A DNA stretch of 44,728 bases from an uncultured Clostridia bacterium (GCA_934454035.1 CAKSFY010000005.1:1-44728); one strand, 5' to 3'; counted from the first letter of the stretch, positions 1 to 8,942 are shown. Made by a program: numbers and translations. The notes: generated by a model from the sequence alone, not told the origin.

Positions 1-41
1 AGCGGCGAAGTTTGTTGATAGCAAGAAAAGGAATAATTCTC

Positions 42-68
42 AAAAAAATCAATTATATTGATTTTTTT
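42..68. terminator. A/T-symmetric hairpin, possible bidirectional terminator
   Basis: Twelve A/T-rich bases (42-53) pair perfectly with 57-68 around a 3-base loop; the A-run and T-run ends allow termination on either strand. It lies beyond the repeats that follow the permease gene, so it could end the leftward importer transcript or separate it from a gene outside the window. Confidence 0.5.
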
Positions 69-131
69 ACCTAAAAAAGGACGGGATTACAACAATTATA
101 TTTCCTGTAATATATGTTTTTCTCTTCTTTT

Positions 132-164
132 CTTGCGTTCCGGAGTTTTTTAACATCCCCTTTT
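132..164 (-). repeat. Dispersed intergenic repeat, core copy 1
   Basis: Contains the core TTGCGTTCCGGA followed by a T-run and ACATCC. The same core recurs at 233-256 and 33952-33976. All three copies lie in the downstream region of leftward genes. This copy differs by G for C after CCGGA and by an extra T. Confidence 0.7.
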
Positions 165-176
165 GATGGGATAGGT

Positions 177-258
177 AAAAATGATTCGTAACGCTCAAGC
201 CAAATCCGACGGCTCAAGTAACACATGCTTTTTTGCGTTCCGGACTTTTTTACATCCT
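177..258 (-). repeat. Dispersed intergenic repeat, composite copy 2
   Basis: The left part (177-215) resembles 33789-33826, sharing AAAAATG, TTCG, AACGC, CTCA and CCAAA in the same order. The right part (213-258) matches 33933-33978 with few differences, including CAAG-AA-ACATGC and the GCGTTCCGGAC-T-run-ACATC core. It ends 8 bases from the permease stop codon. Together with copy 1 this fills most of bases 1-266, where I find no convincing gene. Confidence 0.7.
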
Positions 259-266
259 CATTGAAT

Positions 267-956
267 TTATCGTTTGTCGGATACAGATAATTTCTTTTCC
301 GTCTTTTCAAAAACAAATGTCAGAATAAGAGTAATCGCAAGATAAATGACGGCGACTATAAAATATGCCGTTACGTTCATATCTCTGTTAACCGCTTGCT
401 GAGCTTTTTTCAGCATATCTATAAGTGCTATGGAGGAAACCAAGGCAGTATCCTTTACAAGCGTTATAGTTTCGTTCGCAACGGGAGGGACAACGGTTCT
501 GAGCATTTGCGGAATTATGCAGTAGCGCATTGTCTGATAGGAATTAAGCCCCAATGCTTTTGCCGCTTCGTATTGACCGTGATTAACTCCGATTATTCCG
601 CCTCTGAAAATTTCGGCAAAGTATGCCGCATAATTTAATACGAATGCCAAAAGCGCCGCAGGATACCGGTCAAGAACAATTTTTACAGCGGTACCGGTAA
701 ACGGAATTTTAAGAGTTATAAAAGGCAGACCGAAGTAAAAGAAAAACAGCTGAAGCATCAGCGGAGTTCCGCGGAAAATAAGCAGATAAAACTGTATTAT
801 CCATTCAAGCGGTTTTATTTTTGAGACTCTGCCGATTGAGAGGATAAGTCCCAGCGGCAGTGAAAAAATGAGCGTCATGCAAAAAAGCTGTAATGTAACC
901 TTGAGACCTTCCAGTATCTGCGGCATCAGCCTTTGTATATCAAGTAAAAAATCCAA
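267..956 (-). CDS. Polar amino-acid ABC transporter, permease
   Basis: Inner-membrane permease of the HisM/GlnP family, which with an ATPase and the binding protein encoded next door imports a polar amino acid. The 229-residue length is normal. Hydrophobic segments lie near residues 15-40, 50-80, 90-110 and 195-218, and the EAA-loop signature (YEAAKALGLN) is present near residues 129-138, where the ATPase docks. The start is a TTG at 954-956, chosen because GGGAGG lies 9 bases upstream. It follows the lipoprotein gene on the same strand with a hairpin between them, so it is probably expressed at a lower level. No ATPase gene follows; downstream DNA is repeats. The substrate cannot be told from sequence alone. 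Confidence 0.93.
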   Translation of the reverse strand: MDFLLDIQRLMPQILEGLKVTLQLFCMTLIFSLPLGLILSIGRVSKIKPLEWIIQFYLLIFRGTPLMLQLFFFYFGLPFITLKIPFTGTAVKIVLDRYPAALLAFVLNYAAYFAEIFRGGIIGVNHGQYEAAKALGLNSYQTMRYCIIPQMLRTVVPPVANETITLVKDTALVSSIALIDMLKKAQQAVNRDMNVTAYFIVAVIYLAITLILTFVFEKTEKKLSVSDKR

Positions 957-985
957 TCCGAATAACCTCCCGAAAAATACTAAAG

Positions 986-1008
986 AGGCGGCTTTTGGGC
1001 AGCCGCCT
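986..1008 (-). terminator. Intercistronic hairpin, partial terminator or mRNA stabiliser
   Basis: An 8-bp GC-rich stem (986-993 with 1001-1008) separates the binding-protein gene from the permease gene. In the leftward transcript it is followed by CTTTAGTATTTTT. Such hairpins commonly let the binding protein accumulate above the permease. Confidence 0.6.
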
Positions 1009-1020
1009 TATGATGGAATT

Positions 1021-1866
1021 TTAGTTTTTCTTGTACATATCTTCGCCGAACCATTTAACCGAATATTCGGAAGCTGTTCCGTCGCTGATGCAATCCTTTA
1101 TTGCCTTGTCAAGAGCTTCAATGAACGATTTATCCGAAAGACGTCCGCCTACGCCGTAGTCCTCATCGGCAAAGCTTTCGTCAAGAACTTTGAATTTATC
1201 AAGCATATTTTCTTTTTGAAGATAGTAGCGTACGAATATTTCGTCGATTACGGCAGCGTCTGCTCTGCCCGAGTCAACCTCCATGAGAACCTGTGTGTTT
1301 TCTTTGAATCTCGAAATATTTTCATCGCCGATTGAATCGTATGTAGCCTTGTCGGCTTTCAATGCTTCTTCCGATGTACTGCCGTCCTGCAATGCGATTT
1401 TTTTGCCTGCGAGGTCTGCTTTTGTGCTTATTGCCGAATCAGCTTTTACGACAATTACCTGACCGGTTGTCAGATATGCATCGGTAAAGAGCACTTCTTT
1501 TTTACGCTCGTCCGAAATAGAGAAGCCGTTCCATATTACATCGATTGTGCCCGAGGAAAGTTCCATTGACTTGGAATCCCAATCGATTGGCTGGAATTCC
1601 ACATCAAGATTCATTTTCTTTGCGGCAGCCTTTGCAAGGTCAATATCAAATCCTACAATTTCGCCGTTTTCATCAGTGAAACCCATGGGTGCGAAAGTTG
1701 CGTCAAGCCCTACGACAAATTTACCTTTCTTTGTTATGTCCTCTAAAGAGGTGTCGGCAGCCGACGGATTTTCATTTCCGTTTGTTGCTTCTTTTTGTGC
1801 GCCGCAGCCTGTAAGCATTGAAGCTCCCATAAGTGCGGCAAGTAATAATACAGATAATTTTTTCAT
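1021..1866 (-). CDS. Polar amino-acid ABC transporter, substrate-binding lipoprotein
   Basis: Extracellular solute-binding protein of family 3 (SBP_bac_3), 281 residues. A lipoprotein signal peptide is clear: positively charged start, hydrophobic stretch, then the lipobox LTGC with the lipidated cysteine at about residue 21. The mature part has typical family motifs such as FVVGLDATFAPMGF, GFDIDLA near residues 73-80 and DVIWNGFSI near residues 109-117. ATG at 1864-1866 has GGGAG 9 bases upstream. It is first in a leftward pair with the permease gene. Family membership is clear; the ligand (a polar amino acid) is unresolved. Confidence 0.95.
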   Translation of the reverse strand: MKKLSVLLLAALMGASMLTGCGAQKEATNGNENPSAADTSLEDITKKGKFVVGLDATFAPMGFTDENGEIVGFDIDLAKAAAKKMNLDVEFQPIDWDSKSMELSSGTIDVIWNGFSISDERKKEVLFTDAYLTTGQVIVVKADSAISTKADLAGKKIALQDGSTSEEALKADKATYDSIGDENISRFKENTQVLMEVDSGRADAAVIDEIFVRYYLQKENMLDKFKVLDESFADEDYGVGGRLSDKSFIEALDKAIKDCISDGTASEYSVKWFGEDMYKKN

Positions 1867-1897
1867 ATTTGTAATCTCCCTTTCATGTTATGATACT

Positions 1898-1926
1898 ATT
1901 ATACTGTATCAATTTAGCAAAGTAAA
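1898..1926 (-). promoter_or_regulatory. Promoter of the amino-acid importer
   Basis: Reading leftward, TTTACT (1921-1926), a 17-base spacer and a perfect TATAAT (1898-1903) lie about 30 bases before the lipoprotein start codon. This is a good housekeeping-sigma promoter. No operator palindrome was recognised. Confidence 0.65.
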
Positions 1927-1987
1927 GTATTTTTCATATTTTCGTTATATAATAACAAAAATATGATTATGTGTTGACCACAATTGT

Positions 1988-2482
1988 TTATTCTGACCAA
2001 ACAAATGCACCTGAAAAATGTATGCAGCGAATATATCTGTAATTATAAGAGGACAGCGGACGGTAAAGTGCGTCGTTGTCGTTGGCGGCAATATATATTT
2101 CTCTGCCGGTGTTGGACAGGACAACAAGTGAATGATAAAACCTCCCGTTTTGGTCTCCGAGCTGGAGAACGTCGCCGGGTTCCGATTCTTTTACCGATAC
2201 TTGCTCGGCATAAGGTCCCTGCGACATATTATTAATCATAAAATCAAAAAAATATTGTACTCCCGTCCATGACGGCGTGCGGTTATTGACATTTATGAAG
2301 TACCAGCCGAAAACGGGTGTATAGTTCATTACGCCGCAGCCTGCAAAAACACATTGCGAGGCAAAGTTTGTGCAGTCGCCGCCGATGTCCGTAAAGCTGT
2401 AGTATTTGGGGTTTCTGGATTTTGCCCAGCGTTCGGCATAGCTGACTGCCGCATTGCGGTCATAATCAATTCGTGTGAGCAT
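1988..2482 (-). CDS. Amidase_6-domain protein, putative cysteine amidase
   Basis: A 164-residue protein made almost only of the putative amidase domain PF12671. The N-terminal part has YDRNAAVSYAERWA, then GGDCTNFASQC near residues 34-44, where the first cysteine is the expected nucleophile, and later FYHSLVV near residues 115-121 supplying the likely catalytic histidine. Proteins of this family are thought to cleave peptidoglycan or peptide amide bonds, but few have been tested. There is no signal peptide, so either it acts inside the cell (for example in the mother cell or forespore) or leaves by another route. The start has AGGAGG 7 bases upstream. It is divergent from the SleB-like gene, which hints at a sporulation role (inference). 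Confidence 0.85.
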   Translation of the reverse strand: MLTRIDYDRNAAVSYAERWAKSRNPKYYSFTDIGGDCTNFASQCVFAGCGVMNYTPVFGWYFINVNNRTPSWTGVQYFFDFMINNMSQGPYAEQVSVKESEPGDVLQLGDQNGRFYHSLVVLSNTGREIYIAANDNDALYRPLSSYNYRYIRCIHFSGAFVWSE

Positions 2483-2541
2483 TATTCTTCCTCCTTCTAT
2501 TCTTTTATTATATATTATTCAAAAAAACCGCAAAATGTTTT

Positions 2542-2572
2542 TGCATATTTTTTGAAAAAGGGGGAAATAATA
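2542..2572 (+). promoter_or_regulatory. Candidate sigma-F/G sporulation promoter of sleB-like gene
   Basis: TGCATA (2542-2547), an 18-base spacer and AATAATA (2566-2572) resemble the forespore consensus TGAATA-N18-CATACTA at 5 of 6 and 5 of 7 positions. B. subtilis sleB is known to be read by sigma-G. The region is A/T-rich, so a chance match is possible. Confidence 0.35.
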
Positions 2573-2604
2573 CATTTTGTAAAAAAGAATGGAGGGATTA
2601 ATCC

Positions 2605-3243
2605 GTGAAGAAAAAAATAATATTGTATACATTATTGGTTTCGCTGGTTTTTCCGCAGAATGTGTTTGCGCTTTCAAAACGAGGCTCAAGAGGGCAGGAG
2701 GTACAGAACATTCAGACAAGGCTTATTAAATGGGGATATATGACCGGAACTGCCGACGGAATTTACGGAGCAAAAACCGAAGCCGGCGTAAAAAAATTTC
2801 AGCAGAAGCACGGGCTTACCCCGGACGGGATTGCAGGCCCGGCAACACTTGCCAAAATAGGATTGCCTACAGGTTCATCATCAACTTCCGCTAATTCAAA
2901 TGTAAATCTTCTTGCAAGAGTTGTAAACGGAGAGGCAAGAGGTGAAAGCTATGAAGGACAGGTTGCAATTGCGGCGGTGGTTTTGAACAGGGTTAAGCAT
3001 TCATCTTTTCCGAACAGTATTGCGGGAGTAATATATCAGCCGGGTGCGTTTACTGCGGTTTCGGACGGACAGATTAACCAATCTGTGTACAGTTCGTGTT
3101 ACAATGCCGCAAGAGATGCATTAAACGGATGGGATCCCACCGGCGGAGCAATATATTATTATAATCCGTCAACCGCCACAAATCAATGGATTCGGTCGAG
3201 AAAAATTATAAAAACCATAGGGAAGCATGTTTTTTGTGTATAA
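2605..3243 (+). CDS. sleB: Spore cortex-lytic enzyme, SleB-like
   Basis: Secreted peptidoglycan hydrolase of 212 residues. Domains in order: signal peptide (residues 1-22, ending VFA), PG_binding_1 (about 25-88, with the DGIYGAKTEAGVKKFQ motif), a short Ser/Thr/Asn linker, then the Hydrolase_2 cell-wall hydrolase domain (about 100-212). The catalytic glutamate is expected in VVNGEARGE near residue 110. SleB is a lytic transglycosylase acting on muramic-lactam cortex during germination. The start is GTG at 2605 with GGAGGGA 7 bases before it. No ypeB follows, unlike B. subtilis; a related vegetative hydrolase such as CwlJ-type cannot be excluded, but the domain order is that of SleB. Confidence 0.88.
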   Translation: MKKKIILYTLLVSLVFPQNVFALSKRGSRGQEVQNIQTRLIKWGYMTGTADGIYGAKTEAGVKKFQQKHGLTPDGIAGPATLAKIGLPTGSSSTSANSNVNLLARVVNGEARGESYEGQVAIAAVVLNRVKHSSFPNSIAGVIYQPGAFTAVSDGQINQSVYSSCYNAARDALNGWDPTGGAIYYYNPSTATNQWIRSRKIIKTIGKHVFCV

Positions 3244-3341
3244 CCGAGTTATGGAAATCTGCCGCCAAATAAGTAAGTATTGCATTGATGAACGTATCTG
3301 GAATATATTTGCCCGTTTTGCACCGTGTTTCTAAAGATTCG

Positions 3342-3393
3342 AACGAGGAGCTGCAGCAAGATAAAATAATTTTGCTGCAGCTCCTCGTTTTTT
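3342..3393 (+). terminator. Strong intrinsic terminator after the sleB-like gene
   Basis: An 18-bp perfect stem (3342-3359 with 3372-3389), 12-base loop and a T-run to 3393. It lies about 100 bases after the stop codon; the intervening bases hold only an unsupported 27-codon frame. It could also end the leftward HAD transcript. Confidence 0.9.
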
Positions 3394-3465
3394 GCTTTTA
3401 TATCCTTTGCAGCTTTCAGCGGTATCCCATTTTTAGCCGGTGGAGGAATTAATTACTTTTTACAA

Positions 3466-4104
3466 TTATTTATAATTTAGTAATGCATATAATTCATTGA
3501 CCGATTCGGCAATTTTATCTGCTTTTGCATTTTCAAGCTCACCGTCTTCGGCATAGCCGAAGCGCACACCTATGCACGGAATATTGCACATATGTGCTGC
3601 GATTACGTCCTGCCGTCTGTCTCCGACCATGACGGGATTATCATTGAAATCTTTTAAAAGCCCGGCAATTATTTCATCCTTTGTATTGGTTGTTTCATTA
3701 AGTTCCGGTCCTGAAATCACTTCAAAATATTCCGTAAGATTAAAATGCTTAAGTATTTTTTCTGCATATACTCTCGGCTTGGAAGTGGCAACCAAAAGAG
3801 TTTTTCCGCCGTCTTTTAATTTTTTGAGCATTTCCGGTATACCGGAAATAACCTCATTTTCAAACATTCCGACGGTTGTAAATCTCTCTCTGTAGTAATT
3901 TAAAGCCTTATGTGCGTCTTCTGAGGTCATATTATAAAATTTCATAAACGCGTCGACCAAAGGCGGACCTATAAACGGGAGCAGATTGTCAAGGTTATTT
4001 TCGGTTATGCCCATTTTCATAAGCGCATATTGAACGCATTTTGTTATGCCCTCTTTAGGGTCGGTCAGAGTGCCGTCCAAATCAAACATTATTGTATTAT
4101 ACAT
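3466..4104 (-). CDS. HAD-family phosphatase, phosphoglycolate-phosphatase-like
   Basis: Haloacid-dehalogenase hydrolase of 212 residues with an alpha-helical cap inserted after motif I. Motif I FDLDGTLTD (near residues 7-15) holds the nucleophile and acid/base aspartates, motif II is VATSKP (near 107-112, Ser/Thr), and motif IV is MVGDRRQDV (near 161-169). The family (Gph/PpaX-like) dephosphorylates small substrates; the exact one is not decided by sequence. An ATG at 4102-4104 is preferred because GAAAGGAAG precedes it; an upstream ATG at 4128 lacks one. The start overlaps the end of uvrA by 8 bases, so it is translationally coupled to uvrA and lies within an SOS-type operon. This supports, but does not prove, a role in clearing phosphoglycolate released from damaged DNA ends. 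Confidence 0.87.
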   Translation of the reverse strand: MYNTIMFDLDGTLTDPKEGITKCVQYALMKMGITENNLDNLLPFIGPPLVDAFMKFYNMTSEDAHKALNYYRERFTTVGMFENEVISGIPEMLKKLKDGGKTLLVATSKPRVYAEKILKHFNLTEYFEVISGPELNETTNTKDEIIAGLLKDFNDNPVMVGDRRQDVIAAHMCNIPCIGVRFGYAEDGELENAKADKIAESVNELYALLNYK

Positions 4105-6949
4105 TTTTTCTTCCTTTCTCCAAAACACCTTTTAAAAATTGCCCCGTGTATGAATTTTTCACTTTTGCAACTTCCTCGGGAGTGCCTTTTGCAATGATTT
4201 TTCCGCCGCCGCTGCCGCCCTCCGGACCTAAGTCAAGGATATAGTCGGCGGATTTTATCACGTCAAGATTATGCTCTATTACCACAACACTGTTCCCGGC
4301 ATCGACAATCCGCTGAAGCACATCAATCAGTTTGTGCACGTCGGCGGTGTGCAGACCTGTTGTCGGTTCGTCAAGTATATATATGGTTTTTCCGGTACTT
4401 CTTTTTGAAAGCTCTGTTGCCAGCTTGACTCTTTGCGCCTCGCCGCCCGATAGAGTTGTGGAGCTTTGTCCGAGCTTGATATATCCGAGTCCGACATCTT
4501 TAAGGGTTTCAAGCTTTCTTTTAAGCTTGGGCAGGTTTTTGAAAAATTCAAGAGCTTCATCGACTGTCATATCCAAAACTTCATAGATGTTTTTGCCCTT
4601 GTATTTTACTTCAAGTGTTTCGCGGTTATATCTCATGCCCTTGCATACTTCGCATGGAACAAAAATATCCGCAAGAAAGTGCATTTCAATTTTTACAATT
4701 CCGTCACCGCTGCACGCTTCGCATCTGCCGCCTTTGACATTAAAGCTGAATCGCCCGGCATTGTATCCGCGCATTTTTGCTTCGTTTGTTGACGCAAAAA
4801 CTTCGCGTATGTCGTTGAAAAGGTTGGTGTATGTCGCAGGATTCGAACGCGGGGTTCTGCCTATCGGCGATTGGTTTATATCAATAATTTTGTCAAGCTG
4901 CACTGTTCCGATTATTTTTTTGTGTTTTCCTGCATGTGTTTTTGCCTTGTTTAAATCGTGCGCCAGCTTTTTATATAGAATTTCGTTTATCAAAGAGCTT
5001 TTGCCCGAGCCGGATACGCCCGTCACACATGTGAAAACTCCGAGCGGAATTTTGGCATTCACATTTTTTAAGTTATTTTCGGCAGCACCTACGATTTCCA
5101 GCCAGCCGGAGGGTGTACGCCGTTCTTTGGGAATTTCTATAAGCTTTTTGCCTGAAAGATACATTCCCGTTATTGAATTGTCGTTTGCCATAAGTTCCTT
5201 TGCAGTGCCGCTGCCGATTACCCTGCCTCCGTTTACTCCTGCGCCGGGACCGATATCAACTATATAATCCGCCGCAAGCATAGTGTCCTCGTCATGCTCA
5301 ACCACAATGACGGTGTTGCCCAAATCACGCAAATGCTTAAGCGTTGAAATTAAACGTGTGTTGTCCCTTTGATGCAGACCGATGCTCGGTTCGTCCAGAA
5401 TATACAATACCCCTGTAAGACCGGAGCCTATCTGAGTTGCAAGCCTTATTCTCTGCGCCTCTCCGCCCGAAAGTGTCCCCGAGGAACGTGAAAGTGTCAG
5501 ATAGTCAAGACCTACGTCAAGCAAAAATTTAAGCCTTGCTTTAATTTCCTTGACAACCTGGTTAGCAATCATTTTTTCTCTATCGGTCAGAACAAGCTTG
5601 TCCATAAAATCCATCTCATCGCGGATAGACATGCAAGTGAATTCATAGATATTTTTGCCGTTGACGGTGACAGCCAAAACCTCGTCATTAAGTCTTGTTC
5701 CTCCGCATTTTTTACATCTGACTTCGTTCATATAACGTTCAATGTCATATTTTGCATAGTCTGAGCTTGAACTGTTATATCGGCGTTCGAGATTCGTTAT
5801 AACACCCTCAAACGGTGCCATATATGTTCCGCTGCCGTAGTTTCGGGTGTATTCCATTTTTATTTTTTCATTGCCGGTGCCGTAAAAAACTATATTTTTT
5901 ATTTTGTCCGGTAAATCGCGGAAAGGAGTGTTTATATCAAAGCCGTAATGCTTTGCCAGCGAGGTGTAGTACATATGCGCCATACTGTCCTTTACATCAG
6001 GTGCCGCCCAGCCTGTGCAGTAGATTGCGCCTTCTGTAAGGCTCAAGCTGTCGTCTGCGACAATCAAATCCGGGTCAACCTTAAAATTGCTGCCGAGCCC
6101 GTCACATTCGGGACACGCTCCGTACGGATTGTTAAAGGAGAACATTCTCGGCGAAAGCTCGCTGAGGCTTATTCCGCAGTCATCACACGCGTAACTCTGG
6201 CTGAACGAAAGTATTTCGCCCGCTCTGTCTCCGCCGACAATTTCAGCCATGACAACATCGCCGGTTAATGAAAGCGCAGTTTCAAGAGAATCGGTAAGCC
6301 GTCTTGTAATGTCGTCTCTTATTACAATTCTGTCTATTACAATTTCAATGCTGTGCTTTTTTGTTTTTTCAAGCTTTATTTCCTCGCTCAGCTCATACAT
6401 TATGCCGTCAACACGGACTCTTACATATCCGTTTTTTTTGGCATTTTCAAAAACTTTGACATGTTCGCCTTTTTTTCCGCGGATTACCGGCGCGAGTATT
6501 TGTATTCGTGTACCGTTTTCGAGCGACATTATTTTATCGACAATCTGGTCGATTGTCTGCTTAGATACAACTTTGCCGCATTTGGGACAGTGCGGAATGC
6601 CGATTCTGGCATACAAAAGACGCAGATAGTCATATATTTCGGTAACCGTTCCAACGGTTGAACGAGGATTTTTTGATGTGGTTTTCTGATCAATGCTTAT
6701 GGCAGGAGAGAGTCCCTCTATATAGTCGACGTCAGGCTTTTCCATTTGACCGAGAAATTGTCTTGCATATGAAGAAAGCGACTCCACATAACGTCTTTGC
6801 CCCTCTGCATAAATTGTGTCGAATGCAAGCGAGCTTTTGCCCGAGCCGGACAGACCTGTTATTATAACAAGTTTGTTTCTGGGAATATCTATACTGATAT
6901 TCTTCAGATTATGCACTCTTGCGCCCTGAATTCTTATATAATCATTCAT
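4097..6949 (-). CDS. uvrA: UvrABC excision nuclease subunit A
   Basis: DNA damage-recognition ATPase of nucleotide excision repair, 950 residues, normal length. It has two ABC-type ATPase halves. The first has Walker A GLSGSGKSS (near 33-41) and the second GVSGSGKSS (near 640-648). Each has a signature LSGGEAQR and a Walker B ending LDEP. Zinc-binding cysteine clusters are visible (CPKCG near 122, CDDCG and CPEC near 255-283, CKKCG near 415, CEAC and CEVC near 745-770). It follows uvrB by 15 bases with AAAGGA 7 bases before the ATG. It loads UvrB onto lesions, and the gene order uvrB-uvrA is the usual Firmicutes one. Confidence 0.98.
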   Translation of the reverse strand: MNDYIRIQGARVHNLKNISIDIPRNKLVIITGLSGSGKSSLAFDTIYAEGQRRYVESLSSYARQFLGQMEKPDVDYIEGLSPAISIDQKTTSKNPRSTVGTVTEIYDYLRLLYARIGIPHCPKCGKVVSKQTIDQIVDKIMSLENGTRIQILAPVIRGKKGEHVKVFENAKKNGYVRVRVDGIMYELSEEIKLEKTKKHSIEIVIDRIVIRDDITRRLTDSLETALSLTGDVVMAEIVGGDRAGEILSFSQSYACDDCGISLSELSPRMFSFNNPYGACPECDGLGSNFKVDPDLIVADDSLSLTEGAIYCTGWAAPDVKDSMAHMYYTSLAKHYGFDINTPFRDLPDKIKNIVFYGTGNEKIKMEYTRNYGSGTYMAPFEGVITNLERRYNSSSSDYAKYDIERYMNEVRCKKCGGTRLNDEVLAVTVNGKNIYEFTCMSIRDEMDFMDKLVLTDREKMIANQVVKEIKARLKFLLDVGLDYLTLSRSSGTLSGGEAQRIRLATQIGSGLTGVLYILDEPSIGLHQRDNTRLISTLKHLRDLGNTVIVVEHDEDTMLAADYIVDIGPGAGVNGGRVIGSGTAKELMANDNSITGMYLSGKKLIEIPKERRTPSGWLEIVGAAENNLKNVNAKIPLGVFTCVTGVSGSGKSSLINEILYKKLAHDLNKAKTHAGKHKKIIGTVQLDKIIDINQSPIGRTPRSNPATYTNLFNDIREVFASTNEAKMRGYNAGRFSFNVKGGRCEACSGDGIVKIEMHFLADIFVPCEVCKGMRYNRETLEVKYKGKNIYEVLDMTVDEALEFFKNLPKLKRKLETLKDVGLGYIKLGQSSTTLSGGEAQRVKLATELSKRSTGKTIYILDEPTTGLHTADVHKLIDVLQRIVDAGNSVVVIEHNLDVIKSADYILDLGPEGGSGGGKIIAKGTPEEVAKVKNSYTGQFLKGVLEKGRKNV

Positions 6950-6964
6950 ATATTTTTCCTTTCG

Positions 6965-8908
6965 TCAGTCTTTTAATTTTTTTATTCTGTCACGAAGCTC
7001 AGCGGCTTTTTCAAATTCCAGATTTTCAGCTGCCGCAAGCATTTCGTCTGTGAGATTTGCTATAACGGTATCCAAATCAATTTCGGGTGCGACGGACGGA
7101 GCGTCCGGGATTTCAATCGATTCAATAATTTTGCGGATATCCTTTTTGACAGTTTTCGGTACGATTCCGTGTTCTTCGTTGAATTTCTGCTGAAGCGAGC
7201 GCCTCCGTTCGGTTTCGGATATGGCATATTGCATTGATCCGGTTACCGTATCGGCATACATAATTACCTTTCCCTCTGCATTTCTGGCAGCTCTGCCTAT
7301 GGTCTGAATAAGGGAGGTGGAACTCCGCAAAAAGCCTTCTTTGTCCGCATCGAGTATTGCAATCAGCGAAACCTCCGGGAGGTCAAGTCCCTCTCTTAAC
7401 AGATTTATTCCGACGAGGACATCAAATTTGCCCAAACGCAGATCGCGGATAATCTCTGTTCGTTCGATAGTTTTTATTTCGGAGTGCATATAGCGCACAC
7501 GTATTCCGACTTCTGTAAGATATTCGGTCAGATTTTCCGCCATTTTTTTTGTAAGCGTTGTTACCAGTACACGCTGATTTTTTTCTGCTCGTATGTTTAT
7601 TTCGGAAATTAAATCGTCAATCTGACCTGTTATCGGTCTTATTTCAATTTCGGGGTCTAAAAGCCCTGTCGGACGAATGACCTGCTCGGCAACCGATTCG
7701 GAGTGTTCTTTTTCATATTCGCCGGGGGTTGCGCTTGTGAATATGACGCAGTTCATTTTTGTTTCAAATTCTTCAAATTTAAGAGGACGGTTGTCAAAAG
7801 CACTCGGCAGACGGAAACCGTAGCGGACAAGGCTTTCTTTTCTTGCTCTGTCGCCGTTGTACATTGCTCTGACCTGTGAGACGGTAACATGCGATTCATC
7901 TATAATCATTAAAAAGTCATCCGGAAAATAATCAAGCAGAGTATAGGGGGCGCTGCCTTTTTTTCTTCCGCTTATATGCCTTGAATAGTTTTCAATTCCC
8001 TGGCAAAAGCCTATTTCGCGCATCATTTCGATGTCATAGCGCGTCCGCTGTTCTATTCTTTGTGCTTCTATGAGCATATTGTTTTCTTTAAAGTATGCAA
8101 TTTGTTCTTCAAGTTCCTTTTCGATTGCCGCGATTGCAACCGCCATTTTATCGCTTGTGGTTACATAGTGTGACGCAGGGCTGATGACGGTGTGCTGACG
8201 ATAACCTATTATCTCACCCGTTACTACATTTATTTCGGAAATTCTGTCGATTTCATCTCCGAAAAATTCTACGCGGATTGCATTTTCACCGTTATTGGAC
8301 GGAAATATCTCCAGTACATCTCCGTGCAGACGGAATTTATTACGCACAAAATTAATATCGTTTCGCTCGTATTGCATATCAACGAGTTTTGCAAGAATAT
8401 CCTCAATTTTTCGCTCTGTTCCGACGCGCAGCGACAGCATCAGATTTTTGTAATCCTCCGGGTCGCCGAGTCCGTAAATGCAGGATACACTTGATACGAT
8501 TATTACGTCCTTTCTTTCAAATAAAGAGAAGGTTGCACTGTGACGCAGTTTATCTATTTCGTCATTTATTGAAGCGTCTTTTTCTATAAAAGTGTCTGTT
8601 TGCGGAATATATGCTTCCGGCTGATAGTAATCGTAATATGATACAAAAAATTCGACCGCATTATTCGGGAAAAATTCTTTGAATTCACTGCAAAGCTGCG
8701 CGGCAAGCGTTTTGTTATGCGCCAAAACAAGGGTAGGTCTGTTTACCTGCGCTATCACATTTGCCATGGTGAAGGTTTTTCCGGAGCCTGTTACGCCCAA
8801 AAGAGTCTGTTCCTTATATCCTTTTTTTATTCCGTCAACCAATTTTTCAATTGCCTGCGGTTGATCTCCCTGCGGAGAAAATTCCGAAACAAGTTCAAAA
8901 TGATCCAT
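6965..8908 (-). CDS. uvrB: UvrABC excision nuclease subunit B
   Basis: Helicase-like core of nucleotide excision repair, 647 residues. Visible features: Walker A GVTGSGKTFT (near 37-46), the damage-probing beta-hairpin with YYDYYQPEAYIPQTDTFIE (near 92-110), DESH motif (near 335), helicase C-terminal motifs ending QTIGRAARN (near 540), and the C-terminal UVR domain that contacts UvrC (about 610-645). The start at 8906-8908 (MDHFELV) is chosen because GAGG lies 8 bases upstream; a second ATG two codons earlier is too close to it, and an in-frame ATG at 8995 would put the promoter inside the gene. First gene of the SOS-type operon. Confidence 0.98.
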   Translation of the reverse strand: MDHFELVSEFSPQGDQPQAIEKLVDGIKKGYKEQTLLGVTGSGKTFTMANVIAQVNRPTLVLAHNKTLAAQLCSEFKEFFPNNAVEFFVSYYDYYQPEAYIPQTDTFIEKDASINDEIDKLRHSATFSLFERKDVIIVSSVSCIYGLGDPEDYKNLMLSLRVGTERKIEDILAKLVDMQYERNDINFVRNKFRLHGDVLEIFPSNNGENAIRVEFFGDEIDRISEINVVTGEIIGYRQHTVISPASHYVTTSDKMAVAIAAIEKELEEQIAYFKENNMLIEAQRIEQRTRYDIEMMREIGFCQGIENYSRHISGRKKGSAPYTLLDYFPDDFLMIIDESHVTVSQVRAMYNGDRARKESLVRYGFRLPSAFDNRPLKFEEFETKMNCVIFTSATPGEYEKEHSESVAEQVIRPTGLLDPEIEIRPITGQIDDLISEINIRAEKNQRVLVTTLTKKMAENLTEYLTEVGIRVRYMHSEIKTIERTEIIRDLRLGKFDVLVGINLLREGLDLPEVSLIAILDADKEGFLRSSTSLIQTIGRAARNAEGKVIMYADTVTGSMQYAISETERRRSLQQKFNEEHGIVPKTVKKDIRKIIESIEIPDAPSVAPEIDLDTVIANLTDEMLAAAENLEFEKAAELRDRIKKLKD

Positions 8909-8942
8909 CAGCATTACCTCTTTTAAAATATCAGATATTATA

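Noticed and set aside
71..316. 81-codon leftward frame overlapping the end of the permease gene
   Set aside because: It translates the dispersed repeat, overlaps a solid gene, has no ribosome binding site and no recognisable protein features.
3251..3334. 27-codon frame between the sleB-like gene and its terminator
   Set aside because: No ribosome binding site and no recognisable features; more likely 3' untranslated sequence.
4587..5267. 226-codon rightward frame inside uvrA
   Set aside because: Antisense shadow of a fully conserved uvrA.
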